Source: JAPLHP01 sp963720375
GTDB lineage: Bacteria; Chloroflexota; Dehalococcoidia; UBA2247; RBG-13-53-26
Length of the DNA stretch: 64,000 nucleotides
Assembly (NCBI GenBank): GCA_963720375.1
Contig: CAVRFM010000008.1
Coordinates: forward strand, 71,161-135,160
Reading direction: 5' to 3'
The notes beneath the pieces were generated by a model, which saw only the letters and a list, made by a program, of their open reading frames with translations, had not been told where the DNA came from and did no database searches. A program made the translations under genes and the position numbers. Shown here piece by piece: positions 59,165-64,000 of this stretch; position 1 is the stretch's first letter, and every line of letters begins with the position of its first letter.

Positions 59165-61054
59165 CTACCGGAACATCAGCTTCATTTCATACACTCCGCC
59201 ATCTTCGCTGATCGTTTGTATGTCGAAGCCCATCCTCTTGAAGAGCCGGATGATGGCGGTATTGGCGACCAGAACTTCTGCAGTGAAACCGACGAGGCCA
59301 TTCTTCTTGGCCAGGTAGGTGAGATAGGAGAACAGTTCTCTACCCACTCCTTTGCTCTGATAATCATCCCTCACGACAATGGTTACCTCTGCAATGCGTT
59401 TATCAGGGGTTATGAAATACCGCGCTACCCCGATGATGTTCTGTTTTTCATCCTGTGATATGACAGCGACAAGCGCCATCTGCTGTGTATAGTCAATAGC
59501 CATCATCTCCTGCAAACGCTCGTGCGACATGTCCTTTCTCGCCGAGACAAAGCTGAGATACATGCTCCGGTCTGAGAGATGGTACCAGAAGTCTTTGAGC
59601 AGCGGCTCGTCGCTAATCCTGATAGGCCTGAGCAGCACTTCAACACCGCTTGCTGTGACTCTCTGTGTTTCCAGTTCCTCCGGATACTCTCCTGCTTTGC
59701 CATCCACGAAAACCTGGTCCTTGTATATCAGATTCATTTTCCTGGCTTCCTCAATGAGCCAGTTCCGGAATTTGGGATGGGCTATGGATATCAGCTGCAT
59801 CGCTCTATGTCTGACACTCTGCCCGTGCAGATAAGCTATGCCATGCTCGGTAACTACATAATGAATATCACCCCTGCACAGAGTAACTCCGGCCCCTTCG
59901 CTGAGATAGGGCACAATCCGGGATATCGTGTCGTTTTGGGTGGTCGAATGGAGGGTAACAATCGTTCTTCCTCCGCGGGCCAGCATCGCACCTCTGGAGA
60001 AATCAGCCTGGCCGCCAATGCCCGCGTAGAATGTCCTTCCGATGGACTCAGCGGTCGCCTGGCCGGTGAGGTCTACCTGTAGAGCGCTATTAATGGCGCT
60101 GATATTCTCATGCTGGGCCACTACCAGGGGATTGTCCGTATAGTCAATGGTCCTGAACTCTATTTTGGGATTGTCATTAAGGTACTCATAGGTCTCCCTG
60201 CTGCCCATGCAGAAACTGGCTACCGTCTTGCCGTGATTCAGGGTTTTCTTCGAGTTATTGACAGCGCCCTTCTTCATCAATTGGACGACACCATCAGTGA
60301 GGATTTCCGAATGCACGCCGAGGTCTTTCTTATCAGCCAGACTCTGTGCTACCGCGTTTGGTATTCTTCCGAATCCAACCTGAATGGTATCACCGTCGTG
60401 GACCAGACGTGCCACGTATTTCCCAATCCTCTGGGCAACCTCGTCGGCAGGCCGCGGCGTGATTTGCAGCAGGGGTTCATCATACGGGACTATGAAATCC
60501 AACTCTTCCAAGCTCAGGAAGCTGTCACCATGCACACGCGGCATGTTCTCGTTAACCTGGGCTATGACCGTTGAGGCGCACTCCGCTGCTGCCTTGGTGA
60601 TGTCAACGTTTATGCCCAGGCTGACGTAGCCGTGCTCATCGGGGGTCGAAGTCTGTATCAGGGCTACGTCAACAGGAATCACTCCCCGGCAGAGCAGGTC
60701 CGGGAGTTGTGACAAGGCGATGGGGGTGTAGTCGGCCAGGCCTTCGTTCACGGCCTCCCTGGTACTATTTCCGACGAAGAAGGATGTATGCCGGAAGTTG
60801 CGCTTAAATCTCTCATCAGTGTAGGGGGCAACCCCGACAGTCCACAGATGGATTACCTCGACATCGAAGAATGCATTGGGATGGGACTCTACGTACTTCA
60901 TGAGCGCCCGAATAAGGTATTGAGGTTGTCCGCAGCCTGTGCCTATGAACAGTCTGTCACCCCGGTGGATATGGCTGAATATCTCATCCTCCGAGGCGAA
61001 CTTCTCGGGACACCGTGCTTTTACCTCAGCCAGTTTGCTATTGCTCTTCCGCAT
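59165..61054 (-). CDS. Acetyl-CoA hydrolase/transferase with C-terminal GNAT domain
   Basis: A 629-residue fusion. Residues 1-430 are an acetyl-CoA hydrolase/CoA transferase: GDRLFIGTGCGQPQYL near 32, TDGVVQLMKKGAVN near 250, the catalytic-glutamate region HENISAINSALQVDL near 320, and GIGGQADFSRGA near 345. Residues about 460-629 form a GNAT acetyltransferase (VEVLLRPIRISDEPLLKDF; acetyl-CoA loop YQSKGVGRELF). The fusion resembles CoA transferases whose activity is tied to acylation. It may switch carbon flow to acetate and ATP. The ATG at 61054 has a GAGGTGA upstream. It follows a small zinc-finger gene on the same strand. Confidence 0.9.
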   Translation of the reverse strand: MRKSNSKLAEVKARCPEKFASEDEIFSHIHRGDRLFIGTGCGQPQYLIRALMKYVESHPNAFFDVEVIHLWTVGVAPYTDERFKRNFRHTSFFVGNSTREAVNEGLADYTPIALSQLPDLLCRGVIPVDVALIQTSTPDEHGYVSLGINVDITKAAAECASTVIAQVNENMPRVHGDSFLSLEELDFIVPYDEPLLQITPRPADEVAQRIGKYVARLVHDGDTIQVGFGRIPNAVAQSLADKKDLGVHSEILTDGVVQLMKKGAVNNSKKTLNHGKTVASFCMGSRETYEYLNDNPKIEFRTIDYTDNPLVVAQHENISAINSALQVDLTGQATAESIGRTFYAGIGGQADFSRGAMLARGGRTIVTLHSTTQNDTISRIVPYLSEGAGVTLCRGDIHYVVTEHGIAYLHGQSVRHRAMQLISIAHPKFRNWLIEEARKMNLIYKDQVFVDGKAGEYPEELETQRVTASGVEVLLRPIRISDEPLLKDFWYHLSDRSMYLSFVSARKDMSHERLQEMMAIDYTQQMALVAVISQDEKQNIIGVARYFITPDKRIAEVTIVVRDDYQSKGVGRELFSYLTYLAKKNGLVGFTAEVLVANTAIIRLFKRMGFDIQTISEDGGVYEMKLMFR

Positions 61055-61143
61055 ATCTGTCACCTCGCCGGAGCCACTGGTGGCTTTGGCACTAGGGAAG
61101 CAACTTCCAAAACTATTTGAGGAGCGGGAGTCCCGTTTATTTC

Positions 61144-61305
61144 CTAAGTGTCTCCCTGCTTCTTCGGTTCCTTCGACTGGGGGGGAGCCAGGTCAGGAGG
61201 TACCGGGATCTTTCCCAGGCCACCACATATAGAGCAAACCTCGCCCGCTACGTGGCCCTTGCCTTTGCAGCCATAGCAGGTCATGTAGGTCACCTTCTCC
61301 GTCAT
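61144..61305 (-). CDS. 53-residue DnaJ-type zinc-finger protein
   Basis: A small gene encoding MTEKVTYMTCYGCKGKGHVA and so on, with CYGCKGKG and CSICGGLGK: two CxxCxGxG-like repeats as in the cysteine-rich domain of DnaJ. The remaining tail is Pro/Lys-rich. It has no J domain. An independent zinc knuckle of this kind could be a chaperone-like or RNA-binding adaptor. Copy 4 of the conserved promoter places the transcription start about 44 bases before the ATG. The CoA-transferase gene follows 90 bases downstream and may be cotranscribed. Confidence 0.72.
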   Translation of the reverse strand: MTEKVTYMTCYGCKGKGHVAGEVCSICGGLGKIPVPPDLAPPQSKEPKKQGDT

Positions 61306-61349
61306 GATAGCATACCTAACAATGCGTTCTCTGAGATAAGAGCATCCAT

Positions 61350-61388
61350 TGCGACATTATATCACCTCAACCTCAGCCTGGATACAAA
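61350..61388 (-). promoter_or_regulatory. Repeated promoter element, copy 4 (zinc-finger gene)
   Basis: On the minus strand: TTTGTATCCAGGCTGAGGTT, then TATAAT (plus 61361-61356) 17 bases after TATCCA, then GTCGCA. It begins right after the terminator of the upstream small gene and lies about 50 bases before the zinc-finger ATG. Confidence 0.7.
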
Positions 61389-61390
61389 CG

Positions 61391-61424
61391 AAGAAGGCCC
61401 ATCCGTATGGATGGGCCTTTTCTT
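61391..61424. terminator. Bidirectional terminator between two small genes
   Basis: Perfect 9-bp stem GGCCCATCC / GGATGGGCC (arms 61396-61404 and 61409-61417), loop GTAT, flanked by AAGAA on the left and TTTTCTT on the right. On the minus strand it ends the 26-residue-peptide gene with TTCTTCG after the stem. Confidence 0.8.
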
Positions 61425-61440
61425 CAGCTAATGACCTCTT

Positions 61441-61521
61441 CTATCTCTTGCTTTTCTTGGTCTTTGTAGCGATTGCCTTGGCAGCAACCTTGGGCTTTCC
61501 TACCTTTGCCTTAGTAGCCAT
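61441..61521 (-). CDS. 26-residue lysine-rich peptide
   Basis: A tiny gene: MATKAKVGKPKVAAKAIATK and six more residues (TKKSKR). Ten of 26 residues are Lys or Arg, with no acidic residue. GGAAGGAGGTGT lies just upstream, a very strong ribosome site, and a clear terminator follows the stop. The composition resembles histone-H1-like or ribosome-associated basic tails. No family is known to me. The strong start and end signals argue for real translation. Confidence 0.6.
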   Translation of the reverse strand: MATKAKVGKPKVAAKAIATKTKKSKR

Positions 61522-61828
61522 AGACTCCACACCTCCTTCCGTTAGATGTGTTATACAACGGCTCAATTCTCCTCACTATCACATGATTCGTAAAGCCCCA
61601 AATGGCCAAATATCATGAGCCAAAGCGCTCATATTCCAGTCTGAGAACATCATTGACTCTCACCGACGCACCATTTATGGTCAGCAGTAGCGTGACTTGC
61701 ACCTATTTGAGCCACTAAGGCAGGAAATACTACCCATTTGGTACTTCGCAAGAACGCCCGGTAGCGCCACAATTTAGCGACAATATCGTAAATATTATCG
61801 TGATGGATGATCCTCTTACTGATTACTG
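61522..61828. other. Intergenic stretch, nothing else recognised
   Basis: Divergent region between the 26-residue-peptide gene and the PAS-HD-GYP gene. It probably holds both promoters; a TATAAC-like box on the minus strand near 61550 could serve the small gene. A partly symmetric CGATAATAT/CGATATTGT segment lies near 61778-61800, close to the regulator start. Confidence 0.35.
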
Positions 61829-64000
61829 ATGGAAAAGCCTATACCTACAAGAATCGATAAGGAAACAGATCCTCAGGGCAGTGACCTCGAATATAGAGTT
61901 ATCTTCGAGACGGCTCTTGATGGTATGGAGATTATTGATGCCGAAACAGGGCGGATAGTGCTGGCCAATCAGGCTGCTGCCAAAATATTCGGATTCGGTT
62001 CACCGGAAGAGATGACCGGAGTAAATCCTCTCGACTGCATTCCAATACAGGATAGGGAGCGCATCTCCCGCATGATTGCCGAGAATATGTTTGAGAAAGA
62101 CCTGCACGAAGTCATGGAGTTAAGGGCTGTGACCAGAGAGGGCAAACAGATATGGCTTAGTGCTCTTGGGGTGAGGACCGAGCATAGGGGAAAGTTGGCA
62201 GGGCTGGTCTCATTCAGAGATATCACTACGCACAAACTGATGAAGGAACAGTTGCGGGCATCAGCAGAACAGAATCGCCTGCTGATAGAGAACGCCAGTG
62301 AGGGCATTGGTGTGATTCAGGATGGGATGGTGAAGTTCATCAATCACAGTCTACTGGAACTCACAAAATACTCGGATCAAGAGATGAGATCCAGGCCCTT
62401 CATAGAATTTGTCCATCCTGATGATCAACAGATGGCGGTTGAACACCACCTTATGAGGCTGGGGGGCGAGAACGTCCCCCACATTTGTTCCTTCCGGATC
62501 ATTGATAGGAACGGCCATACGAAGTGGCTGGAGGTCAACGCAGTTCCATTTGCCTGGGAGGGGAGGCCTGCTATCCTGGGCTTTGTCAATGACATCACTG
62601 AGCGCAAGGCGGCAGAAGACGCCCTGAGAGAAAGCGAGAAGCGATACCGTCTGCTTGCCGAAAATGTCTCGGATGTCCTCTGGGTCACGGATATGGATCT
62701 TCGGCTTACCTACCTAAGTCCCTCCGTCATGCATTTGCTGGGTTATAGTGCCGAGGAGGCCATGGCCCTCAAATTCGAGGAGGTGTTGACTCCCGCCTCT
62801 TCCAAAGTTGGCAGGAATGCCTTGGCAGTGGCGCTTGCCACCAGAAAAGAAGCCCTCTTGGCGCCGCAAACGTTAGAGGTAGAGATGAAGCGGAAGGATG
62901 GCTCCACGGTTTGGGCGGAGAGCACGCACCGCTTTATCTGGGACCAGGATGGACAGCCTTTCAAGGTTCTGGGAGTATTGCGAGACATTAGAGAGCGCAA
63001 AAAGGCAGAAAAAGCACTCCGCGAGAGCGAGGTGCGGTTCCGCAATCTTGTAGAAGCTACCAGTGACTGGGTATGGGAAGTGGACCGAAACGGCGTCTAC
63101 AGCTATGTGAGCCCGAAGGTAAGCGACATACTGGGCTATGAAGATAAGGAGGTTCTGGGCAAGACTCCCTTTGACTTCATGCCACCCGAAGAGGCACGCC
63201 GCGTGGCCAAGCTTTTCGGATCGATTGTCGCCGAGGAAAGGCCTTTTGCATTTCTCGAAAACACAGCCCTCCACAAAGACGGTCATGCGGTCATTCTCGA
63301 GACAAATGGTGTTCCCTTCTTTGACCACGACGGGGCTCTCCTTGGCTATCGGGGCATCGATCGGGATATTAGTGAACGCAAGCAGGTGGCAGGACTACTT
63401 GAAGAAAGCATCCGAAAGATTGAGCGAACCGTGGAGGCTAGTATCCAGTCCATCTCTTACACCATGGAGACAAGGGATCCCTACACGGCCGGCCACCAGA
63501 GACGAGTGACTCAGCTTGCCTGTGCCATAGGCAGAGAGATGGGCCTATCCGACACTCAGATTGCAGGGATTCGTGTCGCAGGGTTAGTCCATGATATCGG
63601 CAAGATCTCTGTGCCAACTGAGATCCTCAGTAAACCCGGCCCGTTGACCGGGGTGGAAATGGCCATGATCAAGGCCCATCCCAAGGTTGGCTACGACATC
63701 CTGAAAAACATAGAATTCCAGTGGCCCGTCGCCTGGACTACACTGCAGCACCACGAAAGGATGGATGGTTCCGGATATCCCTCAGGTATTAGCGGCAATG
63801 AGATTCTCCTGGAGGCACGCATCCTGGCTGTCTCTGATGTCGTCGAAGCCATGTCCTCCCATCGCCCCTATCGACCTGCCATTGGCATAGATAAGGCACT
63901 TGATGAGGTTTCACGTGGTGGCGGTACGCTCTTTGACCCCGATGTAGTGCATGCTTGCCTGATGGCCTTTGCCAAATCCGGCTTCAGGTTCGAAGAGTGA
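61829..64000 (+). CDS. Multi-PAS HD-GYP domain regulator (putative cyclic-di-GMP phosphodiesterase)
   Basis: A 723-residue cytoplasmic signalling protein, complete at the window edge. Four PAS domains come in tandem (about 25-140, 145-260, 270-390 and 398-515), each ending in the typical ITERK/ISERK junction followed by a coiled linker such as AEDALRESEKRY. The C-terminal HD-GYP domain shows VHDIGKISVPTEIL near residue 590 and HHERMDGSGYPSG near 644, the full signature for c-di-GMP hydrolysis. There is no membrane segment. Ligands or cofactors of the PAS domains are unknown. It probably links an internal redox or small-molecule cue to c-di-GMP. Confidence 0.93.
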   Translation: MEKPIPTRIDKETDPQGSDLEYRVIFETALDGMEIIDAETGRIVLANQAAAKIFGFGSPEEMTGVNPLDCIPIQDRERISRMIAENMFEKDLHEVMELRAVTREGKQIWLSALGVRTEHRGKLAGLVSFRDITTHKLMKEQLRASAEQNRLLIENASEGIGVIQDGMVKFINHSLLELTKYSDQEMRSRPFIEFVHPDDQQMAVEHHLMRLGGENVPHICSFRIIDRNGHTKWLEVNAVPFAWEGRPAILGFVNDITERKAAEDALRESEKRYRLLAENVSDVLWVTDMDLRLTYLSPSVMHLLGYSAEEAMALKFEEVLTPASSKVGRNALAVALATRKEALLAPQTLEVEMKRKDGSTVWAESTHRFIWDQDGQPFKVLGVLRDIRERKKAEKALRESEVRFRNLVEATSDWVWEVDRNGVYSYVSPKVSDILGYEDKEVLGKTPFDFMPPEEARRVAKLFGSIVAEERPFAFLENTALHKDGHAVILETNGVPFFDHDGALLGYRGIDRDISERKQVAGLLEESIRKIERTVEASIQSISYTMETRDPYTAGHQRRVTQLACAIGREMGLSDTQIAGIRVAGLVHDIGKISVPTEILSKPGPLTGVEMAMIKAHPKVGYDILKNIEFQWPVAWTTLQHHERMDGSGYPSGISGNEILLEARILAVSDVVEAMSSHRPYRPAIGIDKALDEVSRGGGTLFDPDVVHACLMAFAKSGFRFEE

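Noticed and set aside
1..64000. CRISPR arrays, insertion sequences, prophage or integrase genes
   Set aside because: I saw no regularly spaced repeats, transposase motifs or phage structural genes in the window.

Overview
The window looks like a chromosomal segment of an uncultivated bacterium, most likely Chloroflexota of the class Dehalococcoidia. This is an inference from gene content (inositol-phospholipid genes, split transketolase, two-subunit pyruvate carboxylase, FixCX, archease-RtcB, a TsaE-TsaB-TsaD-Sua5 row). There is no rRNA gene to confirm it. The DNA is moderately GC-rich, densely coding and mostly housekeeping; no insertion sequence, integrase or CRISPR array was seen.

Layout. 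1-5 kb: a membrane protein, an MBL hydrolase, an RRM protein and a CxxC zinc-ribbon protein. 5-8.7 kb: universal stress protein, then an inositol-lipid operon (ino1, PimA-like mannosyltransferase, CDP-alcohol phosphotransferase, a 43-residue membrane peptide). 8.7-23 kb: purA, ruvB, queH, a TauE permease, split transketolase, a RimI-like acetyltransferase, fixX-fixC, pyrD, prfA-prmC, a toroid protein, an MBL hydrolase and rtcA. 23.5-28.6 kb: an accessory island with a cupin, a small zinc ribbon, a nucleotide-cyclase-fold protein, a GHKL (Hsp90-like) ATPase and a frame-broken B12-type radical SAM protein. 28.7-37 kb: winged-helix ferredoxin, phosphatase, membrane-anchored HNH protein, an unknown, enoyl-CoA hydratase, pyruvate carboxylase subunits and a queuosine-precursor transporter. 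37.5-43 kb: a second CxxC zinc-ribbon paralogue, archease-rtcB, a PIG-L deacetylase, guaA and a ferritin-like protein. 43.4-53.7 kb: purD, the t6A genes tsaE-tsaB-tsaD-tsaC, a geranylgeranyl-reductase-like flavoprotein, purE, purB, mutM, an Smr protein and proB. 53.8-58.9 kb: rny, ymdB, a PHP gene, a B-box membrane protein, sppA and an unknown. 59-64 kb: tRNA-Ala(GGC), a CoA-transferase/GNAT fusion, two very small genes and a PAS-HD-GYP regulator.

Functional themes: purine synthesis (purA, guaA, purD, purE, purB); tRNA modification (t6A; queuosine salvage through queH and a YhhQ-type transporter); RNA end repair (rtcA, rtcB, archease); mRNA decay (rny, ymdB); acetyl-CoA and fatty-acid chemistry (enoyl-CoA hydratase, FixCX, CoA transferase, pyruvate carboxylase).

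Three things stand out. (1) A roughly 40-bp promoter-like element is repeated before four minus-strand genes. (2) The two CxxC zinc-ribbon paralogues share a leader that can pair with their own ribosome binding sites. (3) The cyclase-fold / GHKL ATPase / radical SAM cassette has no function I can name. Four genes (prfA, the radical SAM gene, purB, a PHP gene) are each interrupted by what looks like exactly one extra base. This could be a sequencing artefact, so intactness calls in this window need care.
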